From Ahaetulla prasina (lineage: Eukaryota > Chordata > Lepidosauria > Squamata > Colubridae), in the NCBI RefSeq assembly GCF_028640845.1, contig NC_080540.1, forward strand, positions 258,030,958 through 258,094,957: a stretch of 64,000 nt of DNA, in the 5' to 3' direction. The position numbers were made by a program, and so were the translations under genes. Below, in pieces: positions 35,053 through 45,591 of this stretch (within the stretch, counting starts at the first letter, position 1; the number at the start of each line of letters is the position of its first letter). Below the pieces are notes generated by a model. That model worked only from the letters and a program-made list of their open reading frames with translations, had not been told where the DNA came from and did no database searches.

Positions 35053-35317
35053 AGTGAGGGAATTATTTGTTTAGCAGAGTGATGGCGTTCAGGAAAAATG
35101 GATTTATATTCTGTGCGGACAGTATTTGGATTCTGCATTTGGAGAGTTGTCGATGCCATTTGGAAGTTTATCTGAGTCCTTAGGGTCACCAGAATAGAGC
35201 AAATGGCTGTGGAGCCTTCTTGGCTGCAGGATGTTTTCTGCCCTATGCCCCTTCACTGTTTGAAGACCGGCACAGGCTGTGGGGGTGAGTCTGTGTTATT
35301 CTTCTATTCCCCACAAT
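35053..35317. other. Mostly unclassified, possible L2 scrap
   Basis: GGAATTATTTGTTTAGCAGA and GTGATGGC near 35056-35086 resemble the reverse-strand L2 at 61213-61245. The remainder is unrecognised. Confidence 0.4.
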
Positions 35318-35456
35318 CCAGTCAGAGCTGAAGAAGCTTCTTGGATGAAAAAAGAATCATCTTGAAAGAAAAAATAAGAAAGTCCAGTTGTTTCCTGAAA
35401 AAGCACCTTTCGGACAGCCATGACCTGGATGACTGAGAATCTCTATAGACGTTCAA
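35318..35456. repeat. Foldback repeat family P, one arm
   Basis: GAGCTGAAGAAGCTTCTTGG core arm, then AAGAAAGTCCAGTTGTTTCC, then TGACCTGGATGACTGAGAAT, as in 57300-57459. Confidence 0.8.
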
Positions 35457-35504
35457 TGCTGTTAATTCATAATTTTTAAATTTAAATGCATTCGTATTTT
35501 ACCC

Positions 35505-35963
35505 TCTCTTTCTAAGATTAAATGACAAATCTGATCTAAGTATAGTACACAAAATTGTCTGCTACAATGTCCTACCTGTCAACGACTACTTCAGCTTCAA
35601 CCGCAATAATACATGGGCAAACAATAGATACAAACTCAAGGTAAACCGCTCTAAACCCGATTGTAGAAAATACGACTTCAGCAACAGAGTGGTCATTGCC
35701 TGGAATCCACTACCCAACTCCATTGTTAGATCCTCAAACCCCCATAGCTTAAACTGTCTACCATGGACTTCACCCCATTCCTAAGAGGTCAGTAAGGCGA
35801 TGTGCATTAGTGCACCAGCATGCCTACCGTCCCTGTCCCACTGTCCCATTTATTTGAACTCATTACCTGTGCTCATGTCCATGTTTATACTTATTCCTGT
35901 TATCTCATACATGTTTGACAAACTAAATAAAAATAAAAATAAATAAATAAATAAATAAATAAA
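35505..35963 (+). mobile_element. LINE-B 3' end with (AAAT)n tail
   Basis: Encodes the C-terminal end (NVLPVNDYFSFNRNNT, then CRKYDFSNRVVIAWNPLP) and the 3' non-coding end GCCTACCGTCCCTGTCCC. It finishes with AAATAAATAAAT repeats at 35936-35963. Confidence 0.92.
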
Positions 35964-36067
35964 AAAAAAAAATCTCACAACACATAAACAGACACAACCA
36001 TAGTTTCATCTGGGAAACTGAGCATCCTAGTTGAAGCTAAATCCAAAAAACCCAAAAAGGCTATAGA

Positions 36068-36712
36068 ATTATTATTATTATTATTTTATTATTATTTATT
36101 AAATTTTTATACCGTCCTTCTCCCGAAGGACTCAGGGCGGTGTACAGCCAAGGATAAAAAACGAAATATATACAATTAAGATAACAATTAAAACAAAGCA
36201 AATTATAAAGGCTGATAGTTAAAATAGATTTAAAATTTTAAAATAGTAAGAAAACCCAATTAAAATCCAACACTAGTTATGCCAGTCCCGCTTGAATGAA
36301 TAAATGTGTTTTGAGCTCACGACGGAAGGTCCGAAGATCAGGCACTTGACGCAGGCCAGGGGAAGTTCGTTCCAGAGCATCACTGCCCCCACAGAGAAGG
36401 CCCTACTCCTGGGAGCCGCCAGCCGACACTGTTTGGCGGACGGCACCCTGAGAAGACCCTCTCTGTGAGAGCGTACGGGTCGGTGGGAGGCAAAGGGTAA
36501 CAGCAGGCGGTCTCGTAAGTACCCGGGTCCTAAGCCATGGAGCGCTTTAAAGATGGTAACCAAAATCTTAAAGCGCACCCGAAAAACCACAGGAAGCCAG
36601 TGCAGGCTACGGAGCAGCGATGTCACATGGGAGCCACGAGGGGCTCCCGTTACTACTCACGCAGCCGCATTCTGGACTAACTGCAGCCTCCGGGTGCACC
36701 TCAAGGAATTCC
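36068..36712 (-). mobile_element. LINE-C (L2/CR1-like group) 3' end
   Basis: The ATT-rich tail is at 36068-36104. On the minus strand, the frame 36626-36273 encodes TSLLRSLHWLPVVFRVRFKI, then KALHGLGPGYLRDRLLLPFA, then RAFSVGAVMLWNELP, the conserved C-terminal end of a LINE protein. The 3' terminus CGCCCTGAGTCCTTCGGGAG is at 36118-36138. Other copies lie at 54246 and 58143. The frame drifts after WNELP. Confidence 0.88.
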
Positions 36713-38030
36713 TGGAAACTTGGCATTTAAACAAATTAGTCATCAATAGACACATAAGAAATAAGTTTGCACATTTACACACCATTCAAAAGAGACAATG
36801 TTAAAAAACTAAGAAGAATATAAGACTACGAGGACACAAGATAAACATAGATTAATACTGGACAAACAATCATGCAGAAAACCATACCCTAATCAAGGAA
36901 CTACCACGGAGAAAATCATACACCACTAATATAAGGTACTGCATGTAAACAGGCAGAAAAAACTAACCATGATTATTCTAACCAATCAGGTAATGAAATT
37001 TCTGCAAGCAAACAACCAAGCTCAGAGAGCACCAAGGACTCTTCAGAGAATAAATCATAACTGAAAGATATACTTCAAAGCTCAAAGTTAACCATTTTAT
37101 CATTGAATTTCCAAAAAGTTTTTTTTGGGGGGGGGGGAATGAAGGATATAGCGGGGGCAGTTGGCAAGCATGGCATGATTTCCCATCCTTGATGTAGACC
37201 TAAATCAAGGTGACACAGGTAGCTCAGCTGATTTTTCTGCATAATTCTCTTTTTGCCTGCTACATGGCAACTCTGGCTCTTTCAAGATATACTTTACAGT
37301 GCCTTGATCTGTGAGACTGTTTATTAGCTGTGCAGTGAGTTTATTAGTCAAAAGGCTATTTTTAAGCCACCTTCGAGATGTTTTTTTTAAGTAAATATTA
37401 CTTTTCTTCAGTCTTTGTATTTCTTCTGAGTTATTTATGCTTTTTGACAGGTTATCAAATACAGTGCCATGAACTGAGTCTTTTAGGAGGCTGTCTCAAT
37501 TAGATAAAAATGTGTAGATGTAAATACTTCTATATTTATTACCAACTGGATTTTGAGAAATATACTTACTGAAACGTTAATATAGCACACTGAGTCTGGA
37601 TATGTGTATTTGCAAGTGTATGTTTGTGAGTATAGGGGAGAGAAGAACATGTGTGTGTAATCACAGCACAAAAATGCCCCATCAACGGTTTAAAAGAAAT
37701 TAATATAATTGGGGGAAAGATTTAGGTTCTGCCAGAAGCATGTTGCTGGTTTTCTTACCATTGGATGTATTCCAGGTTTTTCCTTGTTTTTACAAACAAA
37801 GATCTTTGTAGGGTTCTTTGCTGTTTTTATTATTTTGCAATTTAAGCATCATTTTGCCTATTCCATTCTAGTTTCAAGAATATCCAGAGATTAATCCCAT
37901 CTGAACTCATTCATCATCAATCTTTCCATCCACTTCTCTGTGCCTATAACTTTTCACTGGTGTATCTTGAAGACAGGCATTGTGCTGTTTCATAAGAATG
38001 TGTTTTCAGAAATAATGCAATGGACAGATC
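36713..38030. other. Unclassified sequence
   Basis: A-rich 36720-37100, a G run at 37130-37138, and no family recognised. Confidence 0.4.
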
Positions 38031-38710
38031 TCTTGTGGTCCGCAGGCAGCCTGCGGAGCTGGCAGCAGAGTCAGACAGTGAGGAGGCTGGGGAGGAACAT
38101 GGGCCAGTCCTGGAGTCTGGGGAAGGCTCCGATGAGGGCTCTGTGTTGGAAGCAGAGAGGGGGTCAGGATCATCTGGGAGTTATGTGCAGACTCCGGAGC
38201 CTCCAGAGTCGGATATCAGGGAGGCAGAGGAACAGGGGGAGCCTGTTCCCAGTGCACGCATGCACAGAGCAGCAGAAGTCAAGAACAGTTAAAACAAAAG
38301 GGACGACTCGGGATTAGGGCTTGGAGATGATTGGCCCCTCCCATAAGACATAAAGGAGGAGAAAAGGCATGTGAGCCTTTGCATGAAGCAATGTTGTTTG
38401 TTCTGGTCAATTTAAATTCTGCAGCTCCATTTTGACTCTGTGCTCCATGTGGCCTTGCAAAGCTAATTGCTAATTAGGTCTTTGGCAGTGTGTCAAGGGA
38501 GATAAAGGTGGGTGCTTATCAGCCTTATCCTGAAGGACTGTGGCTGACGTCTGTCAGATTCTTTACAACTATTTGTGACTCATCTGTGAATGAACAGAAT
38601 GAGAATGAACAGGTTGTGAATGAACAGAATTCACAGCTGTTGAAATAAAAAGAAGGTTTTTGGGACTAATTGTATGCTTTTTACTGTCTCAGGCAGCCAA
38701 GGTAAGAACA
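38031..38710 (+). repeat. LTR-like interspersed repeat with acidic coding remnant, copy 2
   Basis: Second copy of the 17482 family, extending about 25 bp further upstream (GTGGTCCGCAGGCAGCCTGC). The acidic frame (38020-38292) is open for 90 codons and keeps ELAAESDSEEAGEEHGP and TPEPPESDIREAEEQ. It has GATGATTGGCCCCTCCCATA, an AATAAAA signal near 38645 and a terminal GAACA. AGATC occurs on both sides (38026-38030 and 38711-38715), a possible 5-bp target duplication that may be chance. Confidence 0.55.
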
Positions 38711-38715
38711 AGATC

Positions 38716-39696
38716 GAAAATGTTTGCGCCTACAACTTGCTAATCAGGCAACGTGAGAGGTGGTTAAAAACCTACTTGACCTTCTTCCTTTAGAGAGAGG
38801 AATTGCTGGATATTTTCTTGCCAAGAAGTGATAGCTGGTGTGAAGGAAAATGAAGCTGGGAGAATGGAATTGCTTTCCTTAACTTGTCCCATATTGAACT
38901 GGTGATGATAGTGGTTCAATCAGGGTACTGCAATCAAGGCAGCACTTTTCAGCTTACTCCAGGACCAGTGTGGTATGGGAAACAGAAGTTCTAGTGGAGG
39001 GGCCTGCCATGCCCATTTTAGGGCTCATCTTTGATCCCCACCTGATCTCAGATCTCACTGTAATATGCATAGCGGTCACATCCCAATAAACCATCTCAGC
39101 AGATGGACCAAAACAGGTGAAGCTAGCCAATGAGTCTTGGATTCTTTCTTACATAAGGGATTTGTTAAATCTAACGCTAGCAGATTGAACAGAAGAGACA
39201 GATAAACTGCCCCATGATCAAGAAAGCAAGACTAACAGGTATTTGAAGAGTACTAAGAATACAAAAAGACACTTAGACATCCTGATCATCTATTGTAGCT
39301 GGAGAGGTATCCAGACATAATGGTTCTCTGTGTCACTGAATTAAAGTCTGTTCCGTTTAGACAGTGGGACTGCCTCATGCAACAGTTGTTTTTCTTAAAA
39401 TTTCATCATGTAACAACTATACTTGAACTAAAAACCCCAGTACATCAAAACTGTTTTGATTAAAGCTATGAAACCATTTCACCAGCCCTTCAGGCCAAGA
39501 ACAATGTATATGTAGACTAGAAGAATGATCCAGCATCTGTCTAAAAGAAAGAGCTGTTTAAGTACCTATAATCCAAAGTACAGATAGAACTGTGAGAAGT
39601 AGTAGCAGGGGAAAGCTGAACAGATGGAATGCTATGCAGACATGCGTGCTACCAGGGAATTCTTCAATATTATAAAGTCAGTTTATTTTTCTAAAT
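38716..39696. other. Unclassified sequence
   Basis: No family or exon recognised. Confidence 0.4.
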
Positions 39697-39714
39697 AAGG
39701 ATGCTCCTCTTAAA

Positions 39715-40160
39715 ATTTGGGTTAGAAATGTTAAGTTTACACAAGCACAGAATTTAAGGGAAAATTTTTATAAGATGTTTTATAGATGGCACTTAGATCC
39801 CAAAAAATTATCATGTATGTATCCTAATATCCAAGCGAAATGTTGGAGGTGTGATTGTGATGACGCTACATATTTTCATATTTGGTGGACTTGCAAGAAA
39901 ATTAAGGTCTTTTGGATAAGAATTTGGTGGATTATTCAAAATGTACTGAAGAAGAAGATAAAGTTCCTGCCACAATTTTTCCTTTTGGGAATTATAACGG
40001 ATTGTACAGGGATTGAGACTAAATTGATTCTGAATTTAATAACAGCAGCAAGACTGTTGATTGGACAATACTGGAAGAAGAAGAGATACCTACAATAGAA
40101 GAATGGATATTGAAAGTTATTAATTTGGCTGAGATGGCTAAAATCTCAGCTTTTTAAAAG
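39715..40160 (+). pseudogene. LINE-1 ORF2 C-terminal relic
   Basis: The open stretch 39775-40098 encodes YRWHLDPKKLSCMYPN and CWRCDCDDATYFHIWWTCKK, the Cys/His motif (C..C...H..C) near the end of L1 ORF2p, then FFLLGIITD and the AARLLIGQYWKKK helix. A frameshift near 40080 precedes EIPTIEEWILKVINLAEMAK, which is the normal continuation. Endonuclease and reverse transcriptase domains are absent through 5' truncation. Confidence 0.9.
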
Positions 40161-40380
40161 ACAATACGCAGGAAAGATATTTAATTGAATGGAAAAATGG
40201 ATTGATTATCTACAAAACAGATATCAGATTAAGAAATATCAGATTGCCTTTGAATAATTAGAAAGTTATTTTATGTAATGGGGAGGGGTTGGGAGATGAA
40301 AAGCTTTGGATGTGGTTATTTGGATTGGAAGGAAAATTTTATTCTATGTTTGGTTTATGTATAACAATACCTTGTGATTG

Positions 40381-40441
40381 ACCGGGAAGCCGGGGGAGGG
40401 GAAGGGGGTTTTTTGGGAGGGGGGGGGAAAAAGGGGGGAAA
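40381..40441 (+). other. G-rich, quadruplex-capable block in L1 3' end
   Basis: Runs of 4 to 9 G separated by short A or T spacers (GGGGGAGGGGAAGGGGG, then a second cluster after TTTTTT). At least five G-runs of four or more. Confidence 0.85.
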
Positions 40442-40555
40442 ATGTTTTTGTTTTTTAAAACTCTTTCAATAAAATAAAAAAAAAAAGGATGCTCCTCTTG
40501 ATTGGTCAAGCCTGATCAAAGATCAGATAGGACTAAAAAGCTGCTTGTCTGAACA

Positions 40556-40744
40556 TGTCTATGGAGATTCTCAGTCATCCAGTCATGTTTGTCCCAAAGG
40601 TGCTTTTTTCAAGAAGTAACTGGACTTTCTAGTTTTTCTTTTTCTTTGAAGACATTTTGCTTCTCCTTCAAGGAGCTTCTTCAGCTCTGACTGGATGGTT
40701 GCAAACGGAAGGATTTATATTCCTTGTAGACAGCTGGTCATTTT
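40556..40744. repeat. Foldback repeat family P, left arm and spacer
   Basis: CTATGGAGATTCTCAGTCAT, then TTGTCCCAAAGGTGC, then AAGGAGCTTCTTCAGCTCTG and the spacer GGATTTATATTCCTTGTAGA. The right arm is absent. Confidence 0.8.
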
Positions 40745-42250
40745 CTTGTCTGAATACTTTTCCAATCTTCTCAATAGTCCATCCTCAGCTGATCTTGATG
40801 TTTTACAGCAGATTCCCCAGCTGCCAGGCTTAGATGCCACAGACCTGCCTTCCTCTGCTGATGAGATCAAGAAAGTAATATCACTGATGAACTCATTCCA
40901 AGACATCTTGAAAGAATTTGGCCCACAAAGGAGATGCCTGATGACTTCCATTGTGGTTCTACATAAAAATAAGGGACATAAGTCAGACTGTGGATATCTC
41001 ATGGCTGTTCATTGTAGGGAAGATCTTTACCTGCATTCTCCTCAACAAACCTGTCACCGTCTTGGAAAGAAACCTTCCCAGAGGTACAGTGTATTTTTTT
41101 TTTGCCAGAACAAAGTATAACAGACCTGATATTTATCATAAAGCAGATCCAGGAGACATGCATAGAGCAGGGTAAATCTCTTTAGCTGGTCTTCATTGAA
41201 TTGATACAGGCATTTTACACAGCAAACAGAGAAGGTTATTGATCACCCTGAGATGTTATAGATCAGGGGTGTCAAACTCATGTCATCATGGTGGCATCAC
41301 GTGATGTATTGGGACTCCCCCCACTTCACTAAAACAAGCATGGGTGTGACCAATGTGTGATGCATCCAGGCTGTGGGCTGGGAGTTTGACAGTCCTGTTA
41401 TAGATGCCTGTGAAGTTCACGCAGCTGCTTCATGACAAAATAGGTTCTTTACAATGGTGATACATCAGCTACATTGGCCATTCCCAGTGGCATAAAACAG
41501 GTTTGTGTGTTAGCCCCAGTCCTATTCAGTCTGTTCTTCATTTGAAAAAGGAAGTGTACATCAGGTGGCAGTTGGATACTCTTTGATTTTTGCCATATCA
41601 ATGCACAGATGAAATACCTCTATATAGTCATTCAAGAAACTCTCTTTGATGATGACTGCTGATGAACTCTTGGCATACAAAGACAGCAATCTAGAGTTGA
41701 TGCTGAACAAGTTTTCAGGTGCTGCTATGCTCTTTGGTCTGTCTATCAGTCTGAACAAGACTGAAGTAGCCCATGCTAATTCAGCCCACCAGCCCATGCA
41801 AAATACCAAGCTCAGAGAACCACAAATCATTGTTGACAACACCAAACTGACAAATGTAAACAGCTGCAAATATTTGGAAGCATCATCTCAAGCAATGGAT
41901 CTTTGGACAACAAAATTGACTCCAGGATCAGCAACAACAACAGAGTGGTCAATCAACACAACATCCATATCTCCCGAAAGCTGAAAGTCTACAGAATTTG
42001 CTTATTCCATCTCTCCTATGCAGATATAAGTCATGGACTTTATATGAAGGTACATCAAACTAATAGAGACATTTCTAGTTGTTTGCTTTCTGTTTCATCC
42101 TCAACAATCATTGGCAAGACTCAAGGTCTTTGATTGCATGAAATCCATCAGCATTGAGTTCCTTATTATTAGAGCCCAGACAAGGTAGGTGGGACACGTC
42201 ATCAAAGTGGATGGTGTTGGCCAACCTATGCATCACCAAGTGCTCTATAG
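40745..42250 (+). pseudogene. LINE reverse transcriptase relic with C-terminal zinc finger (left part)
   Basis: 40745-41060 reads EYFSNLLNSPSSADLDVLQQ, a helix ending in DEIKKVISLMNS, then a degraded VVLHKNKGHKSDCGY and GKIFTCILLN, the typical order of a RTE-like or related LINE reverse transcriptase. After an unrelated MITE (41274), 41640-42130 contains SNLELMLNKFSGAAMLFGLS, SLNKTEVA, VDNTKLTNVNSCKYL and a LKVYRI thumb motif. 42130-42250 has GHVIKVDGVGQPMHHQ. Many stops and shifts: an old fossil. It continues at 44108. Confidence 0.75.
41274..41397. mobile_element. hAT MITE, family F6 (124 bp)
   Basis: Ends CAGGGGTGTCAAACTC and GAGTTTGACAGTCCTG with a perfect 8-bp duplication TTATAGAT (41266-41273 and 41398-41405). 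Inserted in the zinc-finger LINE relic. Confidence 0.93.
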
Positions 42251-42410
42251 CAGCGGTCACCAACCAGTGGTCTGTGAGAAAATTTTGGTGGTCTGTGGAG
42301 AAATCTTCGTATTTTTGCTGGTGCACCCTGATAGAGGAGCTGTGGCGCAAGCAGGCTAAAGCAGTGATTGCGATGGCTGGAAGGTGTGGGAGCGAAGCAC
42401 TACTTGCACT

Positions 42411-42775
42411 TGCGCAGCATCAGCATTCCCCCTTGGTATATTTGCCAACTGGTGGCACAAAGCAGCCCTCATCTCCTGCCACTTGGGACTCGGAGTGGTA
42501 AATGGTGACTGGTCCAGGAAGCAGCTGGATTTTGCTCTCTATTGCGGATACCAGATTAGCCCCCTGCAAGCTCTCATCTCTCAAGGAGCACTCGCTGAAG
42601 CAGCGCAGGAAACTTTGGCTGGTCTCCTCAAGAGATGTCCACAATGGAGAGCAAAGTCAGGCTGATCCCCTGATCAGACACTGTTTACAGCTCCAAGTCC
42701 CAAGAGCCAGGAGACGAGGGCTGCTTTGCTCCACCGGCTGGGCAAATATACTGAGGCGGAATGCTGATGTTGCAC
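42411..42775. repeat. ~140-bp imperfect inverted repeat inside the F2 hAT
   Basis: CATCAGCATTCCCCCTTGGT...GGCACAAAGCAGCCCTCAT near 42418-42475 recurs in reverse complement at about 42700-42770 (CATCAGCATTCCGCCTCAGT, GAGCAAAGCAGCCCTCGT). The arms continue inward to TTTGCTCTCTATTGCGGA and TTTGCTCTCCATTGTGGA. The loop is about 90 bp. Confidence 0.88.
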
Positions 42776-42777
42776 AA

Positions 42778-42830
42778 AATGAAATAGAGAAAAAGAGACA
42801 GAATGAAAAAGAAAGAATGAGAAAGAGAAT

Positions 42831-42866
<36 letters not shown>

Positions 42867-42972
42867 ATCAGAGAGTGAGAGAGAGAGAATGAGAGAATCA
42901 GAATGAGAGAATGAGAGACAGAGAAAGAAAATAAGAGAGAATGAGAGAGGGAGAGAGAATGAAAGAGAGAGA
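42778..42972. repeat. (GA)n/(GAGAAT)n purine tract, first block
   Basis: Almost pure purine on the plus strand (AGAGAGAGAG with GAATGAGAGA variants). Confidence 0.97.
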
Positions 42973-43009
42973 GCACCGCCTTCTTGGAAGAAGTGTGGGG
43001 GGCCGCTCA

Positions 43010-43292
43010 AAGGGGGATGTCTTGCATTAAGTATCGACCCCCTCACCTCAATTTCACGAGGTTGGTGCAGCTGGCAGCAATCCTTCCCGGTGTGCCTTGT
43101 TTCTCTGGAGCACTCTGCCCCCCTCCTGCTTCTGCCTGCCTCCTCCTCCTCCTCCCCCCAGAGACTCTGGGTTGCTTACTCAGCCGGAGGGAAAACTCAA
43201 AGGGTGCTCCACTGCCCGGCTTGCCCACCTCCCCGGGGGGCTGCTCTCTTTGCAGATCTTGCTCGAAGCCACCTAGCTCTGAAAGGGACGTG
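43010..43292. other. GC-rich block of unknown origin inside the F2 hAT
   Basis: Non-repetitive, GC-rich sequence between the two purine tracts. Both strands can be read for over 80 codons (for example EVGKPGSGAPFEFSLRLSKQ on the minus strand), but no domain is recognised. It could be a second captured host fragment. Confidence 0.5.
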
Positions 43293-43297
43293 TGGAG

Positions 43298-43870
43298 AAT
43301 CAGAATCAGAGAAAGAATCAGAGAGAGAGAGAGAATGAGAAAGAGACAGAATGAAATAGAATCAGAGAGAGAGAGAATCAGAATGAGAGAGAGAGAGAGT
43401 GGGGGAGAGAGAGAGAAAGAGAGGGTTGAGAAAGAGGATGGTGAGAGAAAGAGAGGGGGGAGAGAGGGGGAGAGAAAGAGAGAGAATGAGTGGGAGGGGG
43501 AGAGAAAGAGAATGAGAGAGAAAGAGTGGAAGAGAAAGAGAGAATGAGGGGAGAGAGGGAGAAAAAGAGAGAATGGGGGAGAGAGACAAAGAATGAAAGA
43601 GAAAGGGGAGAAAGAGAAAGAGAGATGAGAGAATGTGAGAGAAGGAGAGGGGGAGAGAGGGAGAGGAGAGAGGGAGAGAGAGAAAGAGAGAGAGAAAGAA
43701 TGAGAGAGAAAGAGGAGGGAGAGAGAAAGAGAGATGAGAGAATGAGAGAGAAAGAGTGGAAGAGAATGAGTGGGAGAGAGAGGGGGAGAGAAAAAGAGAG
43801 AATGGGGGGAGAGAAAGAGAGAGAATGTGAGAGAATGAGGGGGAGAGAGAGGGGAGAGAGAGGGGGAGAA

Positions 43871-43902
<32 letters not shown>

Positions 43903-43960
43903 TGAGAGAGAAAGAGGGGGGAGAGAGAATGAGAGAGAAAGAGAGAAAGAGAGAGGAGGG
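43298..43960. repeat. (GA)n/(GAGAGG)n purine tract, second block
   Basis: About 660 bp with hardly any pyrimidine except T in AATGAG units. Confidence 0.97.
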
Positions 43961-44107
43961 ATAATGCCTGAAGGACTCCATCCATCACTGGGAGTCCAGC
44001 CGCTTCAACAAGCGGCATGCTGGATTCATATTAGTGGTCCTTAGGATTTAAAATTATGAACTTGGTGGTCCCTGAGGTCCAAAAGGTTAGGGATCCCTGC
44101 TCTATGG

Positions 44108-44440
44108 TGTACTGGAATCAGGAAAGAGACCTTGCAATGAACCATGCAAGTGCTAAAAAGATATTGTGAAAGAATTTCTATACCTCTGTGACATCCATCC
44201 AAAGGAATTAGAAACTGAGGCTGCTGACAGAATTGTGAGCCAAGGGCTAAAACCTGCGCCAACTTTAAAGATAGTTGCCACCAAAAATTGATTGAAAACC
44301 TTGAGCAAAACATCATCCAGTGGACTTTCCGTGCCCAGTTGTACTAGATTCTGTGCTTCCAGACTTGGAATGCAGAGCCACCTCTCTGTTCACAGATGAA
44401 CAACTGAATTCAGTTTCATCTTTAAATTCTGTAGGCCTTT
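44108..44440 (+). pseudogene. LINE relic with C-terminal zinc finger (right part)
   Basis: Resumes after the F2 hAT: YGVLESGKRPCNEPCKC, then DIVKEFLYLCDIHPKELE, and a C-terminal C2H2-like finger CTRFCASRLGMQSHLSVHR at about 44333-44391. That arrangement (LLYGEL..GKR, KRFKDTLK, W.. and a final finger) is typical of a widespread endonuclease-RT LINE protein. Stops interrupt it. Confidence 0.75.
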
Positions 44441-45553
44441 GAACTTTTTAAAAAAAATCCATTTTAATCTTTTGTAGTAAAAGAAAAAGTATTGACTGGA
44501 GTTAAATTGCATTTTTCTTAATAATTCATTTCCCAGTCTTACTGACTCTCAGGTTCTTTTCAAATGCTTCCTAAATCTAGGATAATAATGGTGTAATTGG
44601 TATTAATGGTGTAGTAGTACCTACTTCCATATTATCTTGATTTCCATTCTCTAATGTAATTCTCTTTGAACTCCAAGCACTTCAAGTAAATCTCCAGTGA
44701 AACATCTGTCTTCCAGTAACCCAAAAATGAAGATATTATTCAATTAACCCTCTCTGTGCATTCCTAGATCAATGAAACAGCTTTCTCTTTATAATTCTGT
44801 TGGCACAGTAAACCATTCCCATGGACAATTAATATGTGACACTCTTAGAATACATATGAATATTACCCATGATAATTGAAAGAGACTAAAGTAAAATATA
44901 TTTAATTTCTGCATTTCTAAATAATATATTTAAAATACTTTAAAAATATTTGTCCTGTGTACTACTTAATTTCAAATAAATGAACACACTAATGATCCCA
45001 ATGGGGAACTTTGGATAGCTAAATAGAAGAGCAGGCTGATTGAAAAAGTTATGGGCACCTGTACCTTCTTTCTCTCCCATTTGAGTCAGCATCAGACTCA
45101 GCATCAGCATAATAGAGTTACCAATAACCCTGCAACAAGTGTGGGAAGAGGTGTGTGCATTTTGGAGCTCTGCAACCATTGGCCAACTAAACTGCAGCCA
45201 AATGAAAGAAGGTGTTTTTTTCTTCAAAAGATGTGGGTGGTTGAAAAGAGAGGAAAAGAAGTCTATAGACCCAACAAGAAAAAACACAATGTAGAAAAGA
45301 GCCAAGAGCATTATATGTCATCCATGAACTGAAAAAGAAGACATTTCAGAGAGAAGGAACTTAAGACAGAACAGGCTTAAGAAAGAAACATTGATGCATA
45401 CTAGTAATAGTACAGAGCATATTACTGTATATAAGCAATAGGAATAGTGTATAGCATATTGAAGCATAATGTACAGAATGTAATAGCTGTCTTTGTAAGA
45501 GTAATTGTCATAATAGTATAGCTATAACAAAAAGAATATAGGAAGCAATCACA
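44441..45553. other. Unclassified AT-rich sequence
   Basis: No family recognised. Overlapping frames on both strands near 44940-45330 show no domain. Confidence 0.4.
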
Positions 45554-45556
45554 TAT

Positions 45557-45591
<35 letters not shown>

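Larger units (their letters stand above)
39712..40484 (+). mobile_element. LINE-1, 5'-truncated, with 15-bp target duplication
   Basis: Flanked by perfect copies of AAGGATGCTCCTCTT (39697-39711 and 40485-40499) and ending in AATAAAATA plus poly(A). This is a textbook target-primed insertion. The 3' non-coding region has a G-rich block at 40381-40441. It is the only L1 recognised in the window. Confidence 0.96.
42251..44099 (-). mobile_element. hAT element, family F2, large copy (1,849 bp)
   Basis: Ends CAGCGGTCACCAACC and GGTTAGGGATCCCTG, with 8-bp duplications CTCTATAG (42243-42250) and CTCTATGG (44100-44107). The subterminal sequences match the 7407-8162 copy in reverse orientation. The interior differs: an inverted repeat (42411-42775), two purine-rich tracts, and a GC-rich block (43010-43290). 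No transposase frame. The long Ser/Leu-rich frames on either strand are translations of GA repeats. Confidence 0.92.

Noticed and set aside
43043..43981. 312-codon Ser/Leu/Phe-rich reverse frame (and similar frames nearby)
   Set aside because: It is the translation of (GA)n purine repeats inside a hAT element; comparable frames exist on both strands.
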